Part shown: positions 8,094 through 15,457 of the stretch, one piece after another
Position numbering within the stretch: position 1 is the first letter of the stretch
How the letters are laid out: each line of letters starts with the position of its first letter
Source of the DNA: Tistrella mobilis KA081020-065
GTDB taxonomy: Bacteria > Pseudomonadota > Alphaproteobacteria > Tistrellales > Tistrellaceae
Assembly (NCBI RefSeq): GCF_000264455.2
Contig: NC_017956.1
Location: 3,020,001 to 3,084,000, forward strand
Direction: 5' to 3'
DNA length: 64,000 nt
The notes under the pieces: generated by a model
The model's input: the letters and a program-made list of their open reading frames with translations, nothing else
What the model was told of the DNA's origin: nothing
Database searches by the model: none
Translations under genes and position numbers: made by a program

Positions 8094-9008
8094 ATGACCC
8101 TGTCCTTTCCCCGCACCGCCGCCCGCGCCCGCGCCCGGTTCCCCGAAACCGTCGCCGGTATCGAGGTCGAGGGCGTCACCGTTACCTATCGCAACGGCCT
8201 GACCGCGCTCCGCGATGCCGGCTTCCGGATCCCGCCCGGCAGCATCACCGCGCTGGTCGGCGTCAACGGTGCCGGCAAATCGACCCTGTTCAAGGCGATC
8301 ATGGGGCTGATCCGGCCGCGAGGCGGGCGGATCAGCATTCTGGGCCGGCCTGCCGCCCAGGCGCTCAAGGCCAATCTGGTCGCCTATGTGCCGCAGAGCG
8401 AGGAGGTCGACTGGACCTTCCCGGTGCTGGTGGAGGACGTGGTCATGATGGGCCGCTACGGCCATATGGGGCTGATGCGCCGGGCACGCCCGCGCGATCA
8501 TGCCGCCGTCGCGGCCGCACTCGATCGGGTCGGCATGACCGCCTTCCGCCGCCGCCAGATCGGCGAGTTGTCGGGCGGGCAGAAGAAGCGGGTCTTCCTG
8601 GCCCGCGCCATCGCCCAGGATGCCCGGGTCATCCTGCTCGACGAACCCATGACCGGGGTGGATGTCGGCACCGAAGACCAGATCATCGCCCTGCTCGAAG
8701 CCCTGCGCGACGAAGGCCGGGTGATGCTGGTCTCGACCCATAATCTGGGCAGCGTGCCCGAATTCTGCGACCGCTGCGTGCTGGTGAAGGGCACGGTCCT
8801 GGCCGCTGGGCCGACGGCCGAAGTCTTCACCCGCCGCAATCTGGAAGCGGCCTTCGGCGGCGCGCTCCGTCATGTGGTGCTGGAAGCGGCCGGTGCCGAC
8901 GGCGGGTCGCTGGGCGTGATCACCGATGACGAGCGGCCGCTGCTGCTGCGCGGCGGCCGCGCCGCCACCCGACGTGATGGCTCGGGGGATGTGGAGGTGC
9001 CGCGATGA
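8094..9008 (+). CDS. sitB: Mn/Fe ABC transporter ATP-binding protein
   Basis: A 304-residue ATPase with Walker A GVNGAGKST, Q-loop AYVPQSEEVDW, signature LSGGQKKR, Walker B VILLDEPMTGVD and switch STHNLG. PQSEEVDW is typical of the SitB/ZnuC/MntB group. It is 20 nt downstream of the binding-protein gene and overlaps the first permease by 4 nt. The C-terminal 40 residues are variable. Energises metal import from the cytoplasmic face. Confidence 0.92.
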   Translation: MTLSFPRTAARARARFPETVAGIEVEGVTVTYRNGLTALRDAGFRIPPGSITALVGVNGAGKSTLFKAIMGLIRPRGGRISILGRPAAQALKANLVAYVPQSEEVDWTFPVLVEDVVMMGRYGHMGLMRRARPRDHAAVAAALDRVGMTAFRRRQIGELSGGQKKRVFLARAIAQDARVILLDEPMTGVDVGTEDQIIALLEALRDEGRVMLVSTHNLGSVPEFCDRCVLVKGTVLAAGPTAEVFTRRNLEAAFGGALRHVVLEAAGADGGSLGVITDDERPLLLRGGRAATRRDGSGDVEVPR

Positions 9009-9865
9009 GCCTGCTGCTCGAACCTTTCGCCTATGACTACATGGTCAACGCGATCTGGGTCTCGGCCCTGGTCGGCGGGGTCTGCGGCCTGCTCTCCTGC
9101 TATCTGATGCTGAAGGGCTGGTCGCTGATCGGCGATGCGCTGTCCCATGCCATCGTGCCGGGCGTGGCCGGCGCCTGGATGATCGGCCTGCCCTTCTCGC
9201 TCGGGGCCTTCCTGGCCGGCGGGCTCGCGGCCGGCGCGATGCTGTTCATCCGCCGCCGCAGCCGCCTGAAAGAAGATGCGGTGATCGGGCTGATCTTCTC
9301 GGCCTTCTTCGGCCTCGGCCTGTTCATGGTCTCGGTCTCGCCGGTGCCCGTGGACGTCCAGGCGATCGTGCTCGGCAACATCCTGGCGGTGACGCCGGCA
9401 GACACCCTTCAGCTCGTGTTGATCTCGGCCGTCACCCTGGCCGTGCTGGCGGTGACCTGGAAGGACCTGATGGTGGTGTTCTTCGACGAGGTCCATGCCC
9501 GCTCCGTCGGGCTGGCGGTCACCCGCCTGAAACTCATCTTCTTTACCCTGCTCGCCGCCGCAACCGTGGCCGCCCTCCAGACGGTCGGCGCCTTTCTGGT
9601 GATCTCCCTGGTGGTGGCACCCGGTGCAACCGCCTTCCTGCTCACCGACCGCTTCCCAAGGCTGCTGATCATCGCCGGCCTGATCGGATCGCTCACCAGC
9701 CTGGCCGGCGCCTATGTCAGCTATTTCCTGGACGGCGCCACCGGCGGAATTATCGTGGTGCTGCAGACCCTGGTGTTTCTCGCCGCCTTCGTCGCCGCCC
9801 CGCGCCATGGGCTGATCGCCGCCCGGCGCCACCGCGCCTCGCCGGAGGGAGGATCGGTCGCATGA
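9005..9865 (+). CDS. sitC: Mn/Fe ABC transporter permease (SitC-like)
   Basis: A 286-residue ABC-3 family permease with about eight membrane segments. Family signatures include LSCYLMLKGWSLIGDALSHAIVPG near the N-terminus and GAFLVISLVVAPGATAFLLTDR in the second half. It overlaps both neighbours (ATGA-type junctions), pointing to coupled translation. The second permease of the operon is a paralogue, so the channel is probably a heterodimer, as in SitABCD. Confidence 0.92.
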   Translation: MSLLLEPFAYDYMVNAIWVSALVGGVCGLLSCYLMLKGWSLIGDALSHAIVPGVAGAWMIGLPFSLGAFLAGGLAAGAMLFIRRRSRLKEDAVIGLIFSAFFGLGLFMVSVSPVPVDVQAIVLGNILAVTPADTLQLVLISAVTLAVLAVTWKDLMVVFFDEVHARSVGLAVTRLKLIFFTLLAAATVAALQTVGAFLVISLVVAPGATAFLLTDRFPRLLIIAGLIGSLTSLAGAYVSYFLDGATGGIIVVLQTLVFLAAFVAAPRHGLIAARRHRASPEGGSVA

Positions 9866-10698
9866 ACCCGATCGACGCCCTGATCACCCCCTTCCGCTTC
9901 GCCTTCATGGCGGATGCCCTGATCATCTCGCTGCTGGTGGCGGTGCCGGCGGCACTGCTGTCCTGCTTTCTGGTGCTGAAGGGCTGGTCGTTGCTGGGCG
10001 ATGCCATCTCCCATGCCGTCCTGCCGGGGGTGGTGATCTCCTACGCCCTGGGCCTGCCCTATGTCGCGGGCGCCTTTGTCGCCGGCCTCGCCTGTGCGGT
10101 GGGGACCGGCTATATCCGCGACCATTCGCGCGTCAAACCTGATACGGTGATGGGCGTGGTCTATTCGGGCATGTTCGGCGCGGGGCTGGTGCTCTATGTC
10201 TGGATCCGCCCGGATGTGCATCTGGACCACATCCTGTTCGGCGACATGCTGGGGGTCGCGCGTGCCGACATCCTGCTCACCGGCGGGATCGCACTGGTGA
10301 CCACCGCGGCGATCGCCGTCAAATGGCGCGACCTGCAGCTTCATGCCTTCGATCCGGTGCAGGCACGCGCAGTCGGGCTGCCGACCCGGCTTCTGCACTA
10401 CGGCCTGCTCTGCCTGATTTCGGCAACGGTGGTCGGCGCCCTGGCCGCCGTCGGCATCATCCTGGTGATCGCCCTGCTGATCGCCCCGGGCGCCATCGCC
10501 CTGCTCGTCACCCGCAGCCTGGGGCGGATGCTGCTGGTCGCCGTGGCGGTGGCCGCCGGCGCCTCGGCAGCGGGCCTCATCGCCGCCTTCTACATCGATG
10601 CGGCCCCGGCACCGACCATCGTGCTGCTGCTGGCGGCCGGCTTCGTGGTGGCCTTCGCCATATCGGGTCAACGGGCGGCGATCGCGGCACGCGGCTGA
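9862..10698 (+). CDS. sitD: Mn/Fe ABC transporter permease (SitD-like)
   Basis: A 278-residue ABC-3 permease paralogous to its upstream neighbour: LLSCFLVLKGWSLLGDAISHAVLPG and VGIILVIALLIAPGAIALLVTRS match the same positions. It overlaps the sitC-like gene by 4 nt and ends the four-gene operon. An unrelated response-regulator gene starts 86 nt later on the same strand, so read-through is possible but not shown. Confidence 0.92.
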   Translation: MNPIDALITPFRFAFMADALIISLLVAVPAALLSCFLVLKGWSLLGDAISHAVLPGVVISYALGLPYVAGAFVAGLACAVGTGYIRDHSRVKPDTVMGVVYSGMFGAGLVLYVWIRPDVHLDHILFGDMLGVARADILLTGGIALVTTAAIAVKWRDLQLHAFDPVQARAVGLPTRLLHYGLLCLISATVVGALAAVGIILVIALLIAPGAIALLVTRSLGRMLLVAVAVAAGASAAGLIAAFYIDAAPAPTIVLLLAAGFVVAFAISGQRAAIAARG

Positions 10699-10784
10699 CA
10701 TGGCGCCGTCTGCGGCGCCCGGCTATTCTGGGCATCGTGCGGCCCGCCCGGTGCCGCGGCCAGGACCCGGGGTGCGGCGCGCGC

Positions 10785-11390
10785 ATGAAGCTTCTTCTCG
10801 CCGATGATCACGAGATCTTCCGCGATGGCATCCGCATGCTGATCGAGGCGCGCACCCCGCATCGCATCGTCTGCGAGACGGCATCGGGGAGCGAGATCGG
10901 CCGGCTGGTCCAGACCCATGCCCCCGATCTGGCGGTGCTGGACTATCAGATGCCGGGGGCCGAGATCACCGCGGTGACCGCCTGGCTGAAGAAGCGGTTT
11001 CCGGCGCTCAGGATCGTGATCCTGACCGGCACCACCTCGGGCGTGCTGCATGCAAGGCTGGTCGCGGCGGGCGCCGATGCCGTGCTGCCCAAGGCGGGCG
11101 ATGCCGAAACCCTGCTGAAGGCGCTGGAGGCGGTCGCCGCCGGCCGGCAGGTGCTGCCCCAGGCGATCCGCGAGGGGATCGCGGCCGGGGCAGAGGCGCT
11201 GTCGCTCACCCAGCGCGAATACCAGGTGTTGCGGCTGGTCTGCCAGGGATTGAGCAATGCCGAGATCGCCGCCCGCTTCAACCTGTCGGACCGGACCATC
11301 GCCAAACATCGCGAGAACCTGTTCCGCAAGCTCGGCGTCGGCAGCGCCGCCCAGGCGATCAACCGCGCCGCCGAACTGGGGCTGATCTGA
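10785..11390 (+). CDS. LuxR/NarL-type response regulator
   Basis: A 201-residue two-domain regulator. The receiver domain has the acidic pair D7-D8 (LLADDHEIFRDG), a phosphoacceptor D53 in VLDYQMPG and a conserved lysine in LPKAGDA. The C-terminal LuxR helix-turn-helix is complete: LTQREYQVLRLVCQGLSNAEIA then SDRTIAKHRENLFRKLGV. I chose the ATG at 10785 because the receiver fold starts there; longer frames upstream do not resemble a domain. It lies 2 nt upstream of a histidine kinase gene, its presumed partner, and likely regulates the next gene. Confidence 0.92.
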   Translation: MKLLLADDHEIFRDGIRMLIEARTPHRIVCETASGSEIGRLVQTHAPDLAVLDYQMPGAEITAVTAWLKKRFPALRIVILTGTTSGVLHARLVAAGADAVLPKAGDAETLLKALEAVAAGRQVLPQAIREGIAAGAEALSLTQREYQVLRLVCQGLSNAEIAARFNLSDRTIAKHRENLFRKLGVGSAAQAINRAAELGLI

Positions 11391-11392
11391 CC

Positions 11393-13165
11393 GTGGCGGC
11401 CGGGATGCTACGGCTGCTGACGATGATCCCGGGCCTGCTGCCGCTCGTCTTCGCCGCCGCTGCCATCGCCTCGCCCGCAACCGGGCCGCTGCGCTGGACC
11501 GCCCTGCCGGTCGAGACGGCGGCGGCGGGGGAGGCGGCGGCGGGAGATTTCGTGCTGAGCTTCGGGGTTGCCGATGCCGAAGCGCTGATCGTCCGGCTCG
11601 ACCATGACGGGGAAAGCCGCCTGCTGCTGGTCCAGACCCCCGACAGCGGCTTCGCCACCCGCCCGATCGCGGCACCGATGCTGGCCATGCCCGTGCAGCT
11701 TCCGCCCGGCATCTCGACCCTGGTGATCGGCTACCGGCTGCATGCCGACACCCCCCTTCAGCTCAGGCTCCGCACGGCCGCGGATTACGACCACTGGCAG
11801 GCGACGCGGCATCTGCTCGACGGTGTGCTGCTTGGCCTGTTCGTGGCGATGATCCTGGTGGCGCTGCTGCATTTCTTCGCCCTGCGCAGCCCGGAATACC
11901 TGCTCTATGTCGCGACCTGCGGCATGGTGCTCGCCTTCCTGGCCCAGATCGGCGGCTATGGCTTCATGTATCTCTGGCCGGAGGCGCCGGGCTGGAACCA
12001 GGTGGCACCGATCCTGTTCATGGGCGGGGTGCAGCTCGCCCATCTCGCCTTCACCATCCGTCTGCTCGATCTGCGCCGGCGCGCGCCACTTCTGCGCCGG
12101 GCCATGCTCCTGATCGTGGCGGCGGTGCCGGCGGGCTTCGCGGTCTTCTTCCTGACCGGAACGCTGGCGCCGCTCTTCGCGCTCTCGGTGCTCTACACGC
12201 CCCTGCTGCTGATCGCAGGTCTGGGGGCGGTGCGGGACGGGGTGGCCGGTGCCCGCTTCTTCCTGGCTGGTGCCGCCGCGCTGGTGCTGTTCGTGAATCT
12301 CGCCTTCGGGGCCGGGGTGGTCGGCGGGGTTCCGCTGCCCGGGGGCGATGTTTTCCTCTATCCCAAGCTCGGCTATCTGATCGAGGCCGCCTGTTTCGCC
12401 GGCGCGCTGGCCGACCGGCTGCGGGTGGCGCGGGCACAGGCCGAAACGGCGCTGCGGCTGCGGCTGATCGATGCCGAGGAACTCGCCCGCGCCGAGGCCG
12501 GGAAATACCAGGCGCTGCGCATCGCTCATGACCGGCAGCTGCAACTCGCCGCCTCGGGCCACGATCTCGCCCAACCCCTGCAATCGATCCGCCTGGCCCT
12601 CACCGCCATGCGCGACGACGAGGACAACCGCCGGATCCGGGCGCATATCGACCGGGCGCTCGACCTCACCCGGCTGATGATCGACGAGCTGATCCAGGGG
12701 GCCCGGCGCGCACCCGCCGTGCTGCCGCTGGATCTCGCCGAGGTGTTCGAGGATCTGGCCGAACGCCACCGCCCCCAGGCCGCGGCGCGGCGGATGCGGC
12801 TTCGCATGGTGCCGACGACCGCCCGGGTCGAGGCCTCGCAGCTGGTGCTGACCCGGATCCTCGACAATCTGATCGGCAATGCGCTGCGCTATGGCCGCAG
12901 CCGCGTGGTGGCCGGGGTGCGCCACCGGCCGGGTTTCCTGTCGATCGAGATCCATGACGACGGGCCGGGTATCAGCCCGGCAGAGCGCGACCGCCTGCTC
13001 GCCCCCTTCGTCCAGGGCGGCGGCCAGGCCGGGGCCGAGGGCTTCGGGCTCGGCCTGCACATCGTGCAGCGGCTGTCGGCCCAGTCCGGCTTCGGGCTCG
13101 ACATCCGCGCGCGCCCCGGGCGGGGCAGCGTGTTCACGATCAGCATCCCTCGCAAGCCCCGCTGA
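11393..13165 (+). CDS. 7TM-DISM sensor histidine kinase
   Basis: A 590-residue membrane kinase starting with GTG 2 nt after the response-regulator stop (an ATG at 11405 is possible). A signal-like helix comes first, followed by an extracellular segment to about residue 140. About seven hydrophobic helices (roughly 140-340) in 7TMR-DISM style come next, then a short coiled stretch and the kinase core. The H-box is SGHDLAQPLQS with the histidine near residue 390, the N-box is NLIGNALRYG, G1 is DDGPGI and G2 is GFGLGLHIV. It has no receiver domain of its own. Probably phosphorylates the adjacent LuxR-type regulator in response to an unknown external signal. Confidence 0.9.
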   Translation: MAAGMLRLLTMIPGLLPLVFAAAAIASPATGPLRWTALPVETAAAGEAAAGDFVLSFGVADAEALIVRLDHDGESRLLLVQTPDSGFATRPIAAPMLAMPVQLPPGISTLVIGYRLHADTPLQLRLRTAADYDHWQATRHLLDGVLLGLFVAMILVALLHFFALRSPEYLLYVATCGMVLAFLAQIGGYGFMYLWPEAPGWNQVAPILFMGGVQLAHLAFTIRLLDLRRRAPLLRRAMLLIVAAVPAGFAVFFLTGTLAPLFALSVLYTPLLLIAGLGAVRDGVAGARFFLAGAAALVLFVNLAFGAGVVGGVPLPGGDVFLYPKLGYLIEAACFAGALADRLRVARAQAETALRLRLIDAEELARAEAGKYQALRIAHDRQLQLAASGHDLAQPLQSIRLALTAMRDDEDNRRIRAHIDRALDLTRLMIDELIQGARRAPAVLPLDLAEVFEDLAERHRPQAAARRMRLRMVPTTARVEASQLVLTRILDNLIGNALRYGRSRVVAGVRHRPGFLSIEIHDDGPGISPAERDRLLAPFVQGGGQAGAEGFGLGLHIVQRLSAQSGFGLDIRARPGRGSVFTISIPRKPR

Positions 13166-13192
13166 GCCGCGAAAACCGCGCCCGCCCCCCGC

Positions 13193-13215
13193 GAATTACG
13201 CGCCTGAGCGTATTC
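13193..13215. promoter_or_regulatory. Inverted repeat upstream of the acyl-ACP-reductase-like gene
   Basis: GAATTACGC-gcctga-GCGTATTC forms arms that pair with a single extra T; the core TACGC-N6-GCGTA is perfect. It lies 27 nt after the kinase stop and 78 nt before the next ATG, in the only sizeable gap of this gene group. It is a plausible binding site for the LuxR-type regulator encoded upstream, by inference from position and symmetry. Confidence 0.45.
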
Positions 13216-13292
13216 ATCGCCCCCGGCCCCGCGGCCTAGTCTGCCGCCATGACGACGCGACGGGCGTTGCGGGACAGACGGGGACGAGAACG

Positions 13293-14462
13293 ATGCTGAG
13301 TGACATCTGGCGGGGAATGGTGGCCCTTGCGGACTGGCAGGGCTGGCTGCGGATCGCAACCGGACGACCCGAGGTCGACGTGGTGTTCATCACCAATCTG
13401 CGGGACGAGGCCGACCGGCGGCGCTTCTTCGGCCGCAAGGCGCCGGTATTGGGCCATGCCAACGGGCCGCGCATGCATCTGGACGGTGTCGCCGGCCGGG
13501 TGCGCGGCATCTATGTCACGGCGGCCGAGATGATGACCAGGGACGGCCGCCGCGAGGCCCGCGACCGCTTCATCGCCGCCTGCCAGTGGGCAGAGGCCCG
13601 CGGTGCCCGCACGGTGCTGCTCGCCGCCTCCACCAAGCGGCTGTTCGGCCGCGACGGCCGGGCGCTGAAAGAGATGTTCCCCAACCTGGTCTTCACCATC
13701 GGCGACAACGGCACCTCCAGCCTGCTGATCCGCGACGTCCGCGCCGCCCTGTCGCGGGCGGATCTCGCCCCCGGCCGGGCACGGGTGATGGTGATCTGCC
13801 CCTATGGCATTCTGGGCCGGATGATCACCCGCCGGCTGGTCGGCGACGGTTTCGAGGTCGTCGGCTATGGCGCCAACCCGGCCGCCCTGGCCGAGACCGC
13901 CGCGGAGTTCGGCATCGCCACCACCACCGATCTCGATCGGGTGGGCCGGGTGGACGCGGTCGTGGCCTGCACCCATAACGACGCGTCGAAGCTGACGGCT
14001 GAGGGCATCGCCATGCTACGCCGCCCCGGCCGCCGCCTGCTGGTGGTGGATGTGGCCGAGCCGGCCAATCTGGATCAGGCGGTTTACGAACGCCAGACGG
14101 CGGTGGTGGTGCGCCAGGATGCCGGCAACGGCCATGCCCCGGGGCTGCGCTATGTGCTGGGCGCCTTGTCGTGGCGCAAGCTCACCCTGTCGCGCGGCGT
14201 GGTCTTCGGCTGCTTCGCCGAGGCCATGACCCTGCACCACGCCATCCACCGCCAGGGCCGCACCGACCTCGCCGCCCGCGACTGGTTCGTCATCGACGAC
14301 GCCAACCTCGCCGAGGTCGAAACCCTGATGACCGGCATCGGCTTCGAACCCCCTGCACCACGCTGTTTCGGGCGGCCGGTGGAGAGTTTCCGGCTGGCGA
14401 TCAAAGAGGTGGACGAGTTGCCCTCCTCAGCCTCTCCGACAGTTCCAGTCAGCGTCAGCTGA
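13293..14462 (+). CDS. Homologue of cyanobacterial acyl-ACP reductase (AAR), Rossmann-fold dehydrogenase
   Basis: This 389-residue protein aligns along most of its length with cyanobacterial long-chain acyl-ACP reductase, from memory of that family. GDNGTSSLL (138-145) corresponds to TGNTHTAYV, ICPYGILGRMI (168-178) is the nucleotide-binding glycine loop (GATGDIGSA in AAR), and VVFGCFAEAMTL (303-314) matches MFACFAEAMLL, with Cys307 at the catalytic cysteine position. In cyanobacteria the enzyme makes fatty aldehydes from acyl-ACP. There is no aldehyde-deformylating oxygenase gene nearby. The start at 13293 follows a GGGACGAGAACG leader. The tail overlaps the convergent toxin gene by 8 nt. 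Substrate is inferred, not shown. Confidence 0.7.
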   Translation: MLSDIWRGMVALADWQGWLRIATGRPEVDVVFITNLRDEADRRRFFGRKAPVLGHANGPRMHLDGVAGRVRGIYVTAAEMMTRDGRREARDRFIAACQWAEARGARTVLLAASTKRLFGRDGRALKEMFPNLVFTIGDNGTSSLLIRDVRAALSRADLAPGRARVMVICPYGILGRMITRRLVGDGFEVVGYGANPAALAETAAEFGIATTTDLDRVGRVDAVVACTHNDASKLTAEGIAMLRRPGRRLLVVDVAEPANLDQAVYERQTAVVVRQDAGNGHAPGLRYVLGALSWRKLTLSRGVVFGCFAEAMTLHHAIHRQGRTDLAARDWFVIDDANLAEVETLMTGIGFEPPAPRCFGRPVESFRLAIKEVDELPSSASPTVPVSVS

Positions 14463-14982
14463 AGGCCGCGATGACCGTCTCGATCGGAAGCAGGAGCAGG
14501 CGGCTTTCTTCCGGGTACTCGATGAAATCAGCGCAGTTCAGGTAGAAGCGCCTGGCGCGTTCGTCCTTCGCCTGTACGAGCACGGCACTTATGCCAAGGG
14601 TGCGAGATGCGGCGGCGATACGACCAAACGCGTCCAACAACAGATCGGCGCCGAGGCCCTGCCCGGCGTGATCCAGGCTGACCGCCAGACGGCCGATGAC
14701 CGACACAGGTATCATGTCGGGGGCATTCCGACGCAGCTTGCCGGGAACGGCAGCACGCCCGAGAGCCCCCGCTGAAATGCAGTAATAGCCAACCACCTTC
14801 CGGCCGCGGCACATCACATAGGTTCTTGAGAAACGGCCTTCGTTGCGGAGGGCACGATGCCGCAGCCAGGCATCCAGCTCAGGCGTCCCGCAACTAAAAG
14901 TTGATAAATCATGCTCAGGGCTGAGGGGCTGGGGAGAGGTCAGCGCCTCTCCACCCTCGATCTCGCCGCCTATTTCTCCCAT
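14455..14982 (-). CDS. tacT: GNAT acetyltransferase toxin (TacT-like)
   Basis: A 175-residue GNAT domain protein of the TacT/AtaT group, which acetylates aminoacyl-tRNA and stops translation. Features: FSCGTPELDAWL at about residue 30, the YYCISAGAL beta strand, acetyl-CoA loop VSLDHAGQGLGADLLLDA, and ARRFYLNCADFIEYPE with the family tyrosine. Its start overlaps the end of the antitoxin gene by 13 nt, the standard antitoxin-first layout. Its 3' end runs 8 nt into the convergent AAR-like gene. An alternative start a few codons in is possible. Confidence 0.9.
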   Translation of the reverse strand: MGEIGGEIEGGEALTSPQPLSPEHDLSTFSCGTPELDAWLRHRALRNEGRFSRTYVMCRGRKVVGYYCISAGALGRAAVPGKLRRNAPDMIPVSVIGRLAVSLDHAGQGLGADLLLDAFGRIAAASRTLGISAVLVQAKDERARRFYLNCADFIEYPEESRLLLLPIETVIAAFS

Positions 14983-15314
14983 GCCGGTGTCCGCTTGACG
15001 AGTTTGCGGAGCTTCGGTCCGGGCGCGGGGGGATTGTCGAGCACCTGCAGAAAGGCGTCGTAACGCGCCGGATCGAGCAGAAAGAGCCGCTGGTCGAGGA
15101 TCACGTCAATGGCGAGACTGCGGGCACTTTCGACCATGAACTCGGTGCGGGTCTTGCCCAGTGCCTGCGCTGCCTCGTCGATAAGCTGCCGGGTTCCGGC
15201 ATCAATCCTGAGATTGATGCTGGCCTTGGCATCCGGCGCAGCGCCACGCTCCGCAACTGTGGTCGCGAAGGCATCCGGAGCATCATGCATGGCGGGTCTG
15301 CGGATCCTGGTCAT
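14970..15314 (-). CDS. tacA: DUF1778 ribbon-helix-helix antitoxin (TacA-like)
   Basis: This 114-residue protein has an RHH region in DAKASINLRIDAGTRQLIDEAAQALGKTRTEF (residues about 28-60), the DUF1778 signature. A C-terminal tail (LDNPPAPGPKLRKL) should wrap the toxin. It neutralises the adjacent GNAT toxin and binds DNA to repress the pair. The ATG at 15314 sits only 6 nt after a -10 element, so translation may be leaderless. Alternatively the internal ATG at 15290, which follows AGGATC, is used. An operator-like inverted repeat lies directly upstream. Confidence 0.9.
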   Translation of the reverse strand: MTRIRRPAMHDAPDAFATTVAERGAAPDAKASINLRIDAGTRQLIDEAAQALGKTRTEFMVESARSLAIDVILDQRLFLLDPARYDAFLQVLDNPPAPGPKLRKLVKRTPAWEK

Positions 15315-15320
15315 GATCCG

Positions 15321-15356
15321 AATATGGCTCGGCGTATCTACATCGTCAATACGCCG
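15321..15356 (-). promoter_or_regulatory. tacAT promoter with overlapping operator-like inverted repeat
   Basis: On the minus strand TTGACG (15344-15349) and CATATT (15321-15326) are separated by exactly 17 nt. The perfect inverted repeat CGGCGTAT (15330-15337) / ATACGCCG (15349-15356), with an 11-nt spacer, covers the -35 and spacer. Binding by the RHH antitoxin there would exclude RNA polymerase, which fits known autorepression in this family. Confidence 0.65.
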
Positions 15357-15402
15357 CTCACCAAGACGCTGAAGCCGCAGCTGTCAAGGTGTTGGCGAAG
15401 AA

Positions 15403-15430
15403 GGGCCGGACAGGTCACCCCGTCCGGCCC
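15403..15430 (-). terminator. Terminator-like hairpin after lysS
   Basis: GGGCCGGAC (15403-15411) and GTCCGGCCC (15422-15430) form a perfect 9-bp stem with a 10-nt loop. On the minus strand it is followed by TTCTTC. It lies 28 nt past the lysS stop codon. Confidence 0.65.
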
Positions 15431-15457
15431 GTCGCTTGCGGATCTCCGTCCCCGCGG

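Noticed and set aside
10323-10784. Longer start for the LuxR-type response regulator overlapping sitD
   Set aside because: The extra part is the out-of-frame reading of the sitD-like gene; the receiver fold begins at the ATG at 10785.
13165-13292. Possible extra small gene between kinase and AAR-like gene
   Set aside because: No frame there has an SD and a plausible product; only the inverted repeat stands out.
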